The notes under the pieces were generated by a model. It was not told the origin of the DNA. It was given only the letters and a program-made list of their open reading frames with translations, and searched no databases. Below, piece after piece: positions 25,001 through 38,905 of a DNA stretch of 64,000 bases. The position numbers and the translations under genes were made by a program. The DNA comes from Cliona cf. orientalis (lineage: Eukaryota > Porifera > Demospongiae > Clionaida > Clionaidae): positions 620,001 through 684,000 of the forward strand of contig OZ005700.1 of NCBI GenBank assembly GCA_963930775.1, written 5' to 3'. Position 1 is the stretch's first letter, and the number at the start of each line of letters is the position of its first letter.

Positions 25001-28000
25001 GGTGGTGGTGTCCTGGTCACGCACGGGGGGTTCAGAGGTCACATCGTCCTCCCCCTCTCCCTCTCCCTCATTTATTTCCTCTAGTGTGGTGGATTTCTCC
25101 CCGGACTGCAGAGTGGAGGGGGTGGGGACAAGGGGCGAGGCTAACCGAGCAGCTATGAGCGATGAGCCAACATTCACTCCAGTCGAAGTGGTCAGGACAA
25201 CTCCATAACGACCATCACTGTCAACAGTCAGAACCTCAATCGTACAACTTTTGTCGTCTATCAGGCTCGTAAATTCTCCCACAGCTGCCGTCTTGATTTC
25301 ATCTTGATCACTCGAGTGAGGTTCTAATCCACTCAGGAAGCACTGAAATGCCAGAGGTGGATAGATGGCAAGACTGGGATCTGGGGAACGAAGGTTTTCC
25401 AATGCTACCGTCTCGGAGTTTCCAAAATCAATAAACAAAACTTGATAAGCATCAGCATCGTCGCTAAGCTTGGTTATCACGGCCCTGTACCACTCCTGAT
25501 CTTGTGAGAACAGCGCTACAACGAAATCCCCCTCCCTCGGTGGTGATTCGAGGACATACGACTTACTCTCATCCTCTGTGGAGTAGAGCTTTGCCAACAG
25601 AGTTGTGACAGAGTCCAGTGCATCAGAACTGTCGGAGAGCTGACACACGAAGGAGGTAGGACTAGCACATGACACCATGTACACCTCATGCGTAGAAGCA
25701 GGGGGAAGTTCCTCACGTTTAGGTAATTGGATGACATTTTGTTTGAGAAGACCTGCTTGTAGGTCGAATGGGTCAGATGGAGGTTGTTTATGAATTCCTT
25801 GGTCAAGGTTCTTTACTTGTACATGAACATCATCTTTTTCCAGACTAGTAGTCTCCTCTGGAGGAGGAGTGGTCGATTTTGTGGTTTTCAATTCCTGAAG
25901 CCCATCACTTGTAGCTTCCCTTTTCCCATCAATTCCAATATCTTCTTCAGGAGCTGGGATTTTTTCTGCAGGAAATTCTCCCATGGGAACACTCTCCTTA
26001 CTACTACCATTTTTAAAATTCTCAGAATCTGGTGCACCTTCACATGGTAAAAAATCATTGAATGTTTCAGTGGGGGGGACAGAGACAGAAGGGCTGGACG
26101 CTAGTTTGGCTTCAATTAGGAGAGCTCCCACGCTCTCCTCGGTAGCTAGTATCTTCAATATGACCCCAAAGTGACCTGAACCGTCAACTCGCACAATATC
26201 AATGGCACAGCTGTCTTCTCCGACAATCTCGGTCATTCTCTCTGTTGCTTTTTCTTCGAGACCCTCGTCACTGAGTGAATACCGTTCTATATCGTCGAGG
26301 AAACACTCAAATGCCAACGGTGGGTGAATGGCCAGGCTCGGGTCAGGTTTTCGCACGTTCTCCACAGAAACTACATCAGAATTCCCGTAGTCAATGAACA
26401 CCACCTCAAACGATTGCCCCTCCTCTGAGCACCCCCTCACTTTGGCTCTGTACCACTGCTGGTCTCCAGAGAACAGGGCCACGACAAAATCCCCTACCTT
26501 AGGCACACCTTGAAGGGTGTAGAGATTGTAGCCCACTCCAACCGTGGCGTATAGTTCTCCTATCTCTGCAGAAATGGAGTCCAGTAGCTCAGTAGTGTCC
26601 GCGAGTTGGCAGACAAAGGAGCGTGGGCTGGTACATGACATGACAAAGACGTTGTGCGTGGTGCCGGGGTCAAGCCCTTCGATCGTAGGCAAGACAACGA
26701 CCTCCTGGCTACTCAAATTCTCATCTTCTGGTAGCTGTAGCTCAGCGGTAGCTTCATCACCAGTAAGAGCTTCGACAAACTTTTCTTCCGTTTCCTCACC
26801 GACAGTGGAAGTCTGAGGCACACTAGGTGACACTAGTTCGGCTTGGATAAGGAGAGAGGCTACATTTCTTCCAGTGGTGGACTTGGTCAGAGCAACACCA
26901 AAACGGCCCAAGTTGTCCACAGTCACTATCTCAGCCGTACAGATATCTTCACCAACAATATCAGTCATTTCTTGGGCAACTTTTGCAAGTAGATCATCAC
27001 TGTCTCCCTCGACTACTGAAGCAGGCATTTCTACACCAGTCAGGTAGCACTCAAAGGCCAGGGGAGGGTGGGTGGTGATGCTAGCATCGGGAATGCAAAG
27101 ATTTTCAAGCACCACCGTCTCCACGTTCCCATAATCGACGAACAGGACTTCGCATGACTTTCCATCCTCACACACCTTGGTCACGCGAGCCCTGTACCAC
27201 AAGCCATCGGCAGAGAACAAAGCGACGACAAAATCTCCTTCACTTGGCGGCGACTGTAGAGCATACTGTTCACAAACGCCACCACTCTCGCCATCTGAGC
27301 TGGTATAAAGTTCGCTCAGTTTGGTAGCAATGGACTCCAGTGCCTCAGAAGCACTCGCCAGTTGACATATAAAGGACTCGGGACCCGTGCACATTATCAC
27401 GTAGACATCATGTGATGTACCCGGCTGGAGGAGATCTTGAGTTGGGAGAACGGGGGGTGAGGCTGGTTGAGCTTCAATCTCGTCATCGATAGGTAGTACA
27501 TCGTCAGGGATTTCCCCTTCTGGTTCTGGTTCTTCGGCTATGATGTCGGATGTGCTCATCTCGCATTCATCTTGCAGCTTGGCCAAAATACAGTCGTTGA
27601 TTTTAACTCCTCCTTCAGTGTCGAGCAAGTCCACGGCGGACATCATACCTTGACTGGCAGCCATGGAAACGGTAGCTTTCAGCACCTTGTCGGTGACAAG
27701 GCTATCAATTAGCTCTTTGTACGAGGGGGGCCACGAGTCAGACTCCCTCCTTGGTACCTCGGCCAGACAACACGGGATGGCTTGAACAGGAAGCTCCAGG
27801 AGATTCTCCGGGCACATCATCAGGTCCTTGGGCAAGATGACTTCTTGATTGCCGTAGTCGATGAAGGTCACTTTCGCCGTTCCGTCAGAATCCACACCAA
27901 TGACCTCAGCACGGTACCACAGACCATCCTCGGCAAATTTAGCGAGAACAAAGTCCCCCTGGTGGAAGGGTTGAGGGAACTCTGGCTCAACACCACCAAA

Positions 28001-29054
28001 ACTGGAACAGTACTGCTCGATTTCGTCGCTCAGTGCCGTAAGCTCAGCCTGACAGTCTACTCTCTGAACATACAACAAGGAAGGACTCTGAACATACACG
28101 ACACTCACACTGACAGACTCGTTGGCAACAGCTAGGCTCAGCTTGAATGGAGCTTTGATCAGGGGCTTGCCTTCTGAACCAGTGTCCGATTCCGTTTCTC
28201 CATTTTCCGATTCAGATTCCGTCTTGATAGCCGCATTTGACGATTGGGTAAAATCTGGTAGTTCATCTTGGATTGGTTTGAAGACGTGTGGGTTTTCGTT
28301 GGAATGTTGTGCAAAGATTTGAGGCTGAGCAGCTGCTGCAGACACCTGGTCTATGTGCTGCTCGAGGAGGGAAGAAAACTCCATTTTCTCCCCATTGTTG
28401 CATATCTCGACGTAGTACTGCTCACTGGAAAGGCCGCACACTTTCAAAGTGAGGTGGTCGCTCTCTGGAATGAGATTCTGGAACTGGGTGACTTGCTCGG
28501 GGCTCCAATCCATGCTAGCATCAAGGCCCTCAAACACAGAACAGTGAATGGCTTGTACGGAATAGGACAAAAACTGAGGGGGGATCCGAGCAATGCACTC
28601 GGGGGTCGTGACCTCATAGTTTCCATAATCTACAAATGTCACCATAATGCCTCCATCAACTTCTCCCTCGATCTTTGCTCTGTACCACTCAGTGTCGGCG
28701 CTGTAGCGGGCGATACAGACCCGTCCAGGAGTCAGGTTGGCCGGATCCAGCTGCATCTGTGGACTGCTGTTGGACATGACATCTCCAAGTTTGTTCATCA
28801 TGTTCTCAAGATCGGCAGTAAGCTCGAGCGGTTGGCAGTAGAAACTGGTAGGTGACTCAACATTGCTTATGTAGACATCAACAGTCTGCCCAACACGATA
28901 TTTCAGTTGTGTGTACTCCTCCTTTCGATGCTCGTGCCCGGCAAGGGAGCGCTCACCCACAGGGAGATCCATGGGAGCGACAATCTGCTGTGGCGGTGGC
29001 GGTGGGGGGTGGTGCTGCGAGGGGGGAATTGGCTGCGGCGCTGCCGGAGGTACC

Positions 29055-29087
<33 letters not shown>

Positions 29088-32000
29088 GGAGGAGGTGGTG
29101 GTTGTACAGGTGGAGCTGGCTGGACAATAAGGTCTTCAACTCTGTCGTACATACCAAGGATGGAGTCGTTGACAAAGTAGCCATTCTGATCGTAGAGATT
29201 GACTAGGTAGCGATCACCTGCCAAACCAGTGACCTTGATGTTGAACTCTTGGTTGAGGTCGATGGAGATGAAGGCGTCCATGACGTTACTGTTAAACTGG
29301 ACATCGGCAACGTTCTTGATCAGTGAGCAGCAGAAGGCTTGAGCAGGAAGAGAAGCAAAGCGAGACTCAAGAGCAAGGATTTGATTGGACGACACATACT
29401 CCGAATTACCGTAGTCGATGAAGTGAACTTCAACCTCTCCCTTTGGATCGATGGAGAGGATCTTCGCACGATACCAGGCTGAATTTCCCGAATACTGAGC
29501 CACACAGTACGCCCCAACTTCGATCAGGGGTTCAAGATGATTACCGTTGTAGAAATCGGCAATTTCTGCCATCAGACTTTCAAGCCTATCGCTGTCAGAC
29601 ACAAGCTGACAGTAGAACTTATTCGGTGCATCGTTGAATGCTATGTACACTGGGTAGGTGTGGCCAGACTGCAGCTCAACCGTTGGAATGACATTCTGAA
29701 CAGTCACTTCGGACGAAGTCTCCGTAACCTCGCTCTCGATGGGCGCCACGAGCCCAGTGTGAAGGAGCTGGGTGGTCACATCTTCTCCCTCGTAGCACAC
29801 TTCCACCTCCCAGACATTCTCCACCTGACTAACAAACTTGACCGACAGATCCTTATCGAGCACGAGATGGGAGAAAACACCAATCGCATCGTCACTCCAC
29901 GTTTCAACGCTAGGCAGAGGGAGGCAGTTGTGCAGCTTACACTCAATAGCCTGCACAGGAAGAGCCTGGAACTCAGTCCCCAGTACCTTCACATCAGACG
30001 GAGTAATGACTTCAGAGTTACCGTAGTCCACGAAACACACTTCAAGTCCACTTGATGATGATGTCGACTTGATGACTCCACGATACCAGCTTTGGTCTTC
30101 GGAGTACCTGGCACAGCAGATGCTGCCAATGGACGAGACAGAGCGTAGAGTGTTGACCGTATCGGACATGTAGTAAGTCGCCAATCTCTCGTTGAAGACA
30201 GCAAGGTCGTCATCTGCAGTGGGCATCTGGATCCAGAAGGAAGAGGGAGACTCAATGTGAGATACGCTTGCTTCACAGATTTGACCGTTGGAAAACTTCT
30301 GAAACGTGAGACCAGTCTTTTTGCTGTTTCCGGCCTCCTCGAAAACAGCTGCTCTGGCAGGAGTCGGTGAAGGAGTGGGACTCATATGAACAGCCAACTT
30401 ATGGCTCACCAGTTCAACGTCGATCACCGTCAGGGAGTCAATAAGAGACACTTCCAAGATCTCCCCATCACTCCCTCCTCCAATACTGAACGACTTCTTG
30501 CTCAAGTTGGCACGTCCTTTGATTTGAGCGACGAGACTCTTCCCATTCACAAGATCGAAGACGATTTCAGTGGCTTCATCACTCCATTCAGTCCCCCCAC
30601 CACTGGGAGCAACCTCGGCCAAACAGCACGGAATGGCTTGAGCAGGAAGCTTGGCAAATTCAGGATTTAGCGGTTTCATCCTCGAAAAGGGGACAACTTC
30701 TCTATTTCCATAGTCGATGAAATACACTTCAGCGTCGGATTTTTGAACGGTCATCAGTGCTGCTCTGTACCACAGATCATCGGCAGAGTACTGAGCTGCT
30801 ACGAACCTTCCAGTCTTACAGTTGCCACTGTTGAGGCAGGCGTAGGAGGAGGTTGACTCCGACGTGTAGTGTTCCTGAATCGTGCTCATCAGCACCTCAA
30901 GATGCCTGGCCATGTAGAGAGAGAACTGGCAGAAGAGGAGAGAGGGAGACTCCACGTGTGAAATGGTGACATCGTGGTAGGAGTCGGGTATGACATCGTC
31001 TGGATAGGCCATCGTGATAGGGATGATTGTATCGTCTCCTGCAACCAAGTTGATGTTGTCTTCACTCGGTAGAAGCTTGGTCTCAAAGCTTTTGGGAACA
31101 AAGATCATTTCGTCAATGGCTAGCACCATCATGTCCACGAAGTCATCTTTGCGTTTCATGTCCACAGCACAGCTTCCCTCCTGGGACACTGATGCACACA
31201 AGACGGAGAATTCGTTGTTGAGAATCAAATTACTGAACATGTCCTGTTTCTCCTTAGAGCAAGTGTACACCTCCGACCCGTTCAGTCTACACTTAAGCGC
31301 CTGACAAGGAAGCTGACAGAAGTCCAATTTCAGAGGTCTGAGCTGATTGGAGGGCACCACCTCACTGTTACCGTAGTCAATGTAGTGCACCTCAAAGGCG
31401 GTTCCACTTTTCAGCATCCTGACAATTCTGGATCGATACCAAACCTGGTCGTCGGAAAACTGCGCCAAAGCGAAATCACCAGATTTCCATGAAAACCGGG
31501 CTGGGGATTTGGAAGAAGGATCTTGGCAGTACTCATGGATCTCCGTCATCAAGGCATCCAGTTTCTCCTCTGGGTCCAATACTTGACAGTAGAATTCGTG
31601 AGGAGATTCGGCAAAGGTAACCAATATGTCATACTTTGAGCCCTTGGTGGCAGGGTAGGGAGAAATGGTGAGATTCTGGGCCGAGGAAGGTGCCGCCGAT
31701 TTCTTTGAGATTTGCATCCGAGCCAAACTGGCCTCCACAAGCAGCTGGGTGGCATCTTTCCCTTCTACGCTCAGCTGCACTTCGAAGCACCCCTGGGTGT
31801 GCTGGCTCACAAAGATAACTTGAGCCGTCTTTTCGAGCACAAATTCTTGAAACTTCTCCGTGGCATCCCCACTCCACTGGCTCGATGCTGCGGCGGGGCT
31901 GGCACTGCTGAGCTGGCACTCCAAGGCTTGGGCAGGCATGCCGCAAAATTCCGGGGCCAGTTCATGAAGCGTGCCCACCTCCACGTTGTCTGTGTTTCCG

Positions 32001-35000
32001 TAGTCGATATAGTGCACAGAGACCCCCTGCGTCGGATCGACAGCTGTGATTCTGCCCCTGTACCACGACCCATCTGAATATGGGGCAGCACAGTAAGCCC
32101 CGACGGTTGGGCTAGTTAGGGTAGCACCTTCTTCCTGCTCACCGTAGTAGGCATAGAGCTTGTTCATCAGGCCGTCGAAAGGTTTGCTTTCAGAGGCAAG
32201 TTGGCAGTAGAATTCTCCCGGGCTCACAACAAATGATACAATACACTCCATTGGTGAGTTCATGACCGGAGTGATGGGGGCGATTTGGACATCAGCTTGT
32301 CTTTTATCTGCAGCTGCTGGTATCGCTGATATGATGTAATCGGTAATATCGACATCCTTGTCCGGAACAGACGTATCGATTAGTTTGACGGAGACAGGGA
32401 TGTCAAAGGAAGTGAGCTGTTGCTGAAATTGGGCCACAAGCACACAATCCGTCACTTTCTCGATAAATTTCTCAGCTGCAGCTTCTGAGGTATTGGTAGG
32501 TAGTCCCGCCAAGGTACACGGTATGGCAATGCATGGGAGACTGGTAAACTGAGACTGCAAGACCTTGAGATTGGCCAGACCGACAATTTCTGAATTTCCA
32601 TAATCGACAAAAACGACTTCTGCTCCCCCTGAGGTGACTTTACTGACTCGAGCACGATACCACAAACCATCCTCGCTATACTTAGCGGCACAGAAATCAC
32701 CCACCTGTGGTCTGGATAGCTTGTGCTCGTAGTCAAATATCTTCCCGTAGAATTCATTCATGTCGGTCATCAGCTGCTCCAGACCCACGTAACTCTCAGA
32801 CAGCTGAAGGTGGAAGAGACTTGGGGTTTCTCCAAACGAAGTAGCGACATCTACGGACTCATTCACGGGAACTCTTGGAAGGAGGATCTCTGGACTCTTG
32901 GGTGGAGCTCTGTTCTGTCTCGGTGATTTTGGAGAGGCATCTCTGCCAAAGCCCTTGTGAGATGACCGAGGAGAAGAATCTTTCTTGAACTCAGTAAAAG
33001 ATTTCTTAGTTGCGGTGGGACCACCTCGAGAAGATGATGATGAAGAAGGCAGTAGTCCCTTCTCCTTGAGATGATCGATGAAGGAGCTTCCATCTTCACA
33101 CAACAGCTCACCAACATTGAGCTCCTTGTCTCTGACATATTTCTTTACGTTAAATCTGAAGTCCTTTTCGATAGTGAGCTCACCAAAATTATCTATAGTA
33201 CTCTCCGGGGGACTCAAGTCCCGTGGCACCCCAATTAGAGCACACTGGATGGCTTGGGACTCCAGACTGAGTAAAGGTGGTGGCATCTCAATTAAATTGT
33301 CAGTGGGTACTGTTTCAGAATTTCCGTAGTCCACAAAAAAGACACGACAGCTGTTCTCGTTCGGAGGCTCCTTCACAATGGCTCTATACCACGACCCGTC
33401 TCCTGAATATCTGGCCAAAACGGGCGTGTTGGGACTCGGGGAAGATGCTGGTCTAGCACTAGGCGAGCTGCAGTGCTGGTCAATCTCCTGCATCACTTCA
33501 CTCAGTCTGATGGCATTCTGATGCAGCTGGCAGTAGAACTCGTTGAGTGATTCCACATGACAGACGCATACATCGTAAGCTTCACCCGTCTGCAGCCTGA
33601 CTCTTCTGTACCGGGCCGGTCTATGCCCTCCGCCCAAAGAACTCCGATCCTGTGATCCCTGACGACTCGATCCACTTGAGCTGTCTCTTGCACTGAAAGA
33701 TCTTCCCATCTGGCGAGCCCTACCCGAGTGTGAGCCATCACTAGACCGGTTCGATGGATGTCGTTGTCTGGACCACGACTTGTCACTGCCAGAGAAGGAA
33801 TGAGCTGGGCTTCCTTTCTTGGATTGGAATGGGGACTGATTGCTTCCCTTTGAGCTGGTCCTGGAATGAGACACATGTGAGGCTGTGCCAGCTTGGGAAT
33901 TGACCTGTGAGTTATTGCTCTGAGCCTGTGGTGGCTGTTCTTGGCTCTTAGTAGGGAGGTTAGGTCTGTTAGATGCCGAACCTAGTGGAGCCTTGGCATG
34001 ATTCTGGCGGATAAGCTCGAGTCTGATATCCATGTTCTCTTGAAGGCTATTGAATAGCTTAGCGGATGGGTACCCATCATCGTCCAGCCCCACAACCTCA
34101 CAGTTGAGGTATTTGTCAACCACCAGCTCCTGGAAAGCACTGATGGCACTTTGACTCCATTCACCACCCCCAATAGGTGACATTTCCGCCAGGGAAAAGC
34201 TCACAGCCTGAGCAGGCAACGTGAAAAAATCGGGCAACAGCTCCCGAACATCAGCTAGATCTACAGTCTCCGAGTTACCATAATCAACAAAAAACACTTT
34301 AGCAGTGCCTGAGCTGTTGTCCACGCTTGAAGCCAATCCTCTATACCAGTTCTGATCGACCGAATATTTGACACAGCAAGGCTGGTTCTCCTCGAGGACT
34401 TGACAGCAAGGGAGACTGGGACCACACTCTGCAAGCTTGTCCAGAAGGTCGTTAAATCCCTCCACTTGATCGGGAAGCTGACACCACACAACAGAAGGGG
34501 AGTCTGCATGAGTGACGTACACTCCTTTGTAGGTCTTACCCACGTCCATGTTGACATACTGGTACTCTTCAGGGTCAGCTGGGGCTGGGGCTGCGTCGTA
34601 CTCGACTGAGAGATTAGCGTGGCCAGACTGAGCAAGAAGGTAAGCTATCTCTGAGTTTGATTCTGTGTCTGTTAATTTCACATTGAAGATCTCCGGCGAA
34701 AACTCACTCACAAATAAGGCGTCTAGTTCCTTTTCGCTTGTGATTGACACAAACGCGTCACAGGCTTTTGGATTCCACGCGATGGAGCCATGCTTAGGGT
34801 CTGGTTTTTCCTGCTTGACTGGTGTGACTCCCTCCAGGCAGCACTGGATGGCACAGAAGGGAAACAGCGCAAGGCGAGCGGGCAGCTCCTTGATATCTGA
34901 CAACTCCACCACTTCGCAGTTGCCATAATCCACAAAGCTGACCTTGAATCGAGTGGGACTCTTCGTCTTTGTGATGATTTCTGCCCTGTGGTAGCGATTA

Positions 35001-35797
35001 TCTTCACTGTACTGGCAGCAACAAGCTACACCGGGAGAGAGAGCCTCAGCCGTGAGAGGCTTCAGCCGACCCACCGTGTTAGGGTCATTGAGGTCGTCCA
35101 TGATCGTGTCGAGAATACTCTGACAGTCTGCGAGTTGCACCCAAAATTTACCGGGGGAGTCGTGGAAACAGGTGTACACCTTCTGCTTGCCACCAATCTT
35201 GATGTTATCCGTGCAGATTCGGAACTGGCCCAGGCCTCCCACTACCAGCTGCTGAGCAATCGACTCTGTAGCACTCTCGTCTTCGAACAGAGAAAGGTTG
35301 TTGCAAGGTAGGAAGGAGAGGTAGGGATGTCTCTCCGAGCTTCTCGATACAAAGTTTCCACTGTACTCCTTCTCGAGGAGAAAACCGGATAATTTTTGAG
35401 AGCCAGACTTGGAGGGAATAAAGTCAGAAATTGAGCAGCATACTGCCTGGTAGGGACTCTCAAATAGGGAGTCAGTTGGAGCGTTCAATTGGCTCGCTGG
35501 AATCTCCTCCGTGTTACCATAGTCGACGTAGTAGACGACAGTCTTTGACCCATCGACCCCACTGATCAGTGCCCTGTACCAGGCTTGGTCTCTGGTGGAA
35601 AATGCAAAGCACTTTAGACCATATTCAGGGGCCAGGGCGCTCTTTCCTTTGCCTTCAACAAAGGTTTGAATAGATTGGGACAAATCTGGTAAACTATACG
35701 CAGTTTCTGAATCGAGCTGCACAAAGAAAGTCCCGTCGCCCGCTACATGCGTTATAAACACTTTTTGTCGCACACCATAGTCGAGTTGCAGCGCCAT
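22009..35797 (-). CDS. Giant 17-repeat Tudor domain protein
   Basis: Exons (minus) 35797-23584 and 22613-22009 give 4,272 aa. An in-frame TAG 9 nt before the ATG fixes the start. Seventeen extended Tudor units recur about every 200-250 residues, each with an SN-like strand-helix part (FYCQL...LMxEI) and a Tudor core (WYRA...VxFVDYGNxExV...LPxQAxxC). DYGN cores lie near residues 93, 291, 506, 823, 1066, 1265, 1475, 1695, 1925, 2129, 2390, 2647, 2888, 3136, 3457 (DFGN), 3742 (DHGN, degenerate) and 4173 (DYGR). Linkers include a Ser/Arg/Gly-rich stretch (~610-740), a Pro/Gln tract (~2230) and an acidic disordered region (~3830-4075). In this family the aromatic cage binds dimethyl-arginine on Piwi-type proteins and scaffolds germ granules; here that is inferred. 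No helicase, RING or other enzyme domain is present. The 970-bp intron carries a CA microsatellite. Confidence 0.93.
29052..29090 (-). repeat. Coding CAA (polyglutamine) repeat in Tudor protein
   Basis: A nearly pure CAA tract (TTG on +) encodes eleven consecutive Gln, flanked by polyproline on both sides, in the linker between Tudor units 10 and 11. A pure codon repeat is likely to vary in length between alleles. Confidence 0.85.
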
Positions 35798-36477
35798 CGT
35801 GTTCTAATATGTAGAGATGTGACCTGCAAATTGATTGTTTGAGGGCCTTGTCAAATGTGTTCACAGATAATTAGCATCAATAGGTGCTAATTATTATTAT
35901 CAGTTAACACCAGACATTATGGTCAACAATTTCATACCTGAAATTAATTGCAAACGTGTCAAATGTCAATTAATTGATGAACTATGTCCAGGTCCTCACT
36001 GGTGCACCACCCATACAAAATTTTCTGCAAAAATACGTAAAAGAAGAGCTATTGACTCATGCAGATATAACCAAGAAAAATTTCACGGTGGTTTACGAAT
36101 CATGTCTCCATGCACCACAACATTTTTAAGCAAAAAGTAGCATAGAAAAGTTGAAAAGTGAACACGTGTGCCACTCCAATTAATGCCCAGCCCGTAGTAA
36201 CAAAGAATCTTCCGCAAATCATACCTGGTGGAGGTAGTTCCGTGATAAAATTTGTTGAACAGGCGACTGCTTAGTAGGTCAATTTCAACGACGCTTTGAG
36301 CTTCTCTTGTCACAATCGGTACCAGCTATTTTTGCTTATGAACAACTTTAGAAGCCGTACGTACATTCACTGAGCATGCGCATTTTAGTGGTACTATATA
36401 GAGCGTGGGCGGCGCGGGGGTAGGCCCTACAAATTTACAACTAGACTGTGCATGTCTAGTCTAGACGTCTATGGCCT
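35798..36477. promoter_or_regulatory. Divergent promoter region, Tudor / nucleotidyltransferase
   Basis: 680 bp separate the two start codons. On the minus strand an acceptor (TTTGCAG|GT, exon side from about 35823) precedes the Tudor ATG. Donor-like CCACCAG|GTATGA near 36224 could end a 5' UTR exon. On the + side TATATA (36395-36400) and an NRF-1-like site (36371-36382) precede the ATG at 36478. A 73-codon reading frame at 35919-36140 has no resemblance to any family and is not called. Confidence 0.45.
36371..36382 (+). promoter_or_regulatory. NRF-1-like site
   Basis: TGAGCATGCGCA matches 11 of 12 positions of the palindromic NRF-1 consensus YGCGCAYGCGCR. It lies 12 bp before the TATATA and about 96 bp before the start codon at 36478. 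Confidence 0.45.
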
Positions 36478-37140
36478 ATGGCTGAGAGATTGACAAGCCA
36501 TTGTTCCAAGGGACACGAGAAGCCAGCGCTGAGCTCCATCATTGCTGCATTTGACTTGAAAGACTCTGAAGTGCTCAATGCTTACGTGGTAGGCAGCCAC
36601 CTGTGGGAAACATGCCGCAAGAACAGCGACTGGGACCTGGTGATCGTCCTAGACAAACTCTCTGCCCCCAAGCCCCTCAATTTGCATAGAAGCAATCTAG
36701 AAGCTTTCATTCTCTCCTTGGATCAGTACTCAGAATTGATACAAACTCACTCTATGCAAACCTTGATCACAGTATGGCTGCCAGAATGCTGCATCCTGAG
36801 AGAAACAGTCAATCCTAAGAAGATCTTTCAATTCTCGCAACCTGCACTAGTTGCTGCTCTTGAGCACTCGAAGGAACGAGATTTGAGAATTGCCGAGAAA
36901 CACTTTCATAAGAATGATTCCAAGAAGGCGAAGAAGGTTCTTCTGCACTGCATGAGATATCTTAATTTGGGAGCACAAATATCCAGCAAGAGTGTAATCT
37001 GTGACTATACTTCTGCTAATGACTACAGAGAAACAGTATTAGGCAACTACAGTAGCCAGTGGCCTGACTTGATAGCCTCTGTACAGCATATTATCGATCA
37101 GCTTCAACATGATATACAGTCACCATCATCACAATATTAA
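36478..37140 (+). CDS. Nucleotidyltransferase-like protein (Pol beta superfamily fold)
   Basis: A single uninterrupted exon of 220 aa. Residues 39-57 carry the superfamily signature: Gly39-Ser40, then ten residues, then Asp51-Trp-Asp53 followed by a hydrophobic strand (SDWDLVIVL). This matches the hG[GS]x(9-13)DhDh pattern whose acids bind metal. The third acid is not clear: the expected later strand reads LITVWLPE, so activity is uncertain. The C-terminal half is helical with a Lys-rich stretch (HKNDSKKAKKVLLHCMRYL). No OAS, PAP or Cid1 partner domain is present. The substrate cannot be deduced. The start is the first ATG after TATATA at 36395-36400. The gene ends 118 bp from the 3' end of PPP1R42. 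Confidence 0.75.
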   Translation: MAERLTSHCSKGHEKPALSSIIAAFDLKDSEVLNAYVVGSHLWETCRKNSDWDLVIVLDKLSAPKPLNLHRSNLEAFILSLDQYSELIQTHSMQTLITVWLPECCILRETVNPKKIFQFSQPALVAALEHSKERDLRIAEKHFHKNDSKKAKKVLLHCMRYLNLGAQISSKSVICDYTSANDYRETVLGNYSSQWPDLIASVQHIIDQLQHDIQSPSSQY

Positions 37141-37258
37141 AATTAATGACAATATTATTTTGTGCTATAAACATTGAATGGCTGATAACAAGTGATACAA
37201 ATTATAGATCTATGTACAAATCAGAGGTAATACATTGAGTTATCTATTGGCAAGATTA

Positions 37259-38705
<1,447 letters not shown>

Positions 38706-38744
38706 CTTGATCAGAAGCTAAAGCCGCAAGCGATGGAAATACAA

Positions 38745-38756
38745 AGCACATGCGCA
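38745..38756 (+). promoter_or_regulatory. NRF-1-like site in PPP1R42/TMEM129 promoter
   Basis: AGCACATGCGCA matches 10 of 12 positions of YGCGCAYGCGCR and lies 40 bp upstream of the PPP1R42 start codon. Confidence 0.35.
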
Positions 38757-38790
38757 CAAACGGTGTTTATTGATGAGACGATTGATTGCT

Positions 38791-38804
38791 GTTGGCATGG
38801 CAAC
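38791..38804 (+). promoter_or_regulatory. X-box-like (RFX) palindrome in divergent promoter
   Basis: GTTGGCATGGCAAC differs from the RFX X-box pattern RYYNYYATRRNRAC at one position. It sits about midway in the 200 bp between the PPP1R42 and TMEM129 start codons. RFX factors drive ciliary genes in animals. Confidence 0.5.
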
Positions 38805-38905
38805 TAGAAATATTTTTATGTTTCGTTAAGTTAGAAACGAAGGTTGTTTCCAAATACACGCCATTAGTAATATTGAATAAAGTGCAGGAGATTGACAAGT
38901 GCGAG

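Noticed and set aside
28852..29206. Plus-strand frames of valine, cysteine or leucine runs
   Set aside because: They are shadows of the coding CAA repeat in the minus-strand Tudor exon, in which all other evidence supports the minus frame.
35919..36140. 73-codon plus-strand frame in the Tudor/nucleotidyltransferase gap
   Set aside because: No resemblance to any family, and it overlaps the likely 5' UTR region of the Tudor gene.
38786..38905. In-frame N-terminal extension of TMEM129
   Set aside because: It runs through the promoter and X-box region; the ATG at 38906 starts directly before the first TM helix as in the family.
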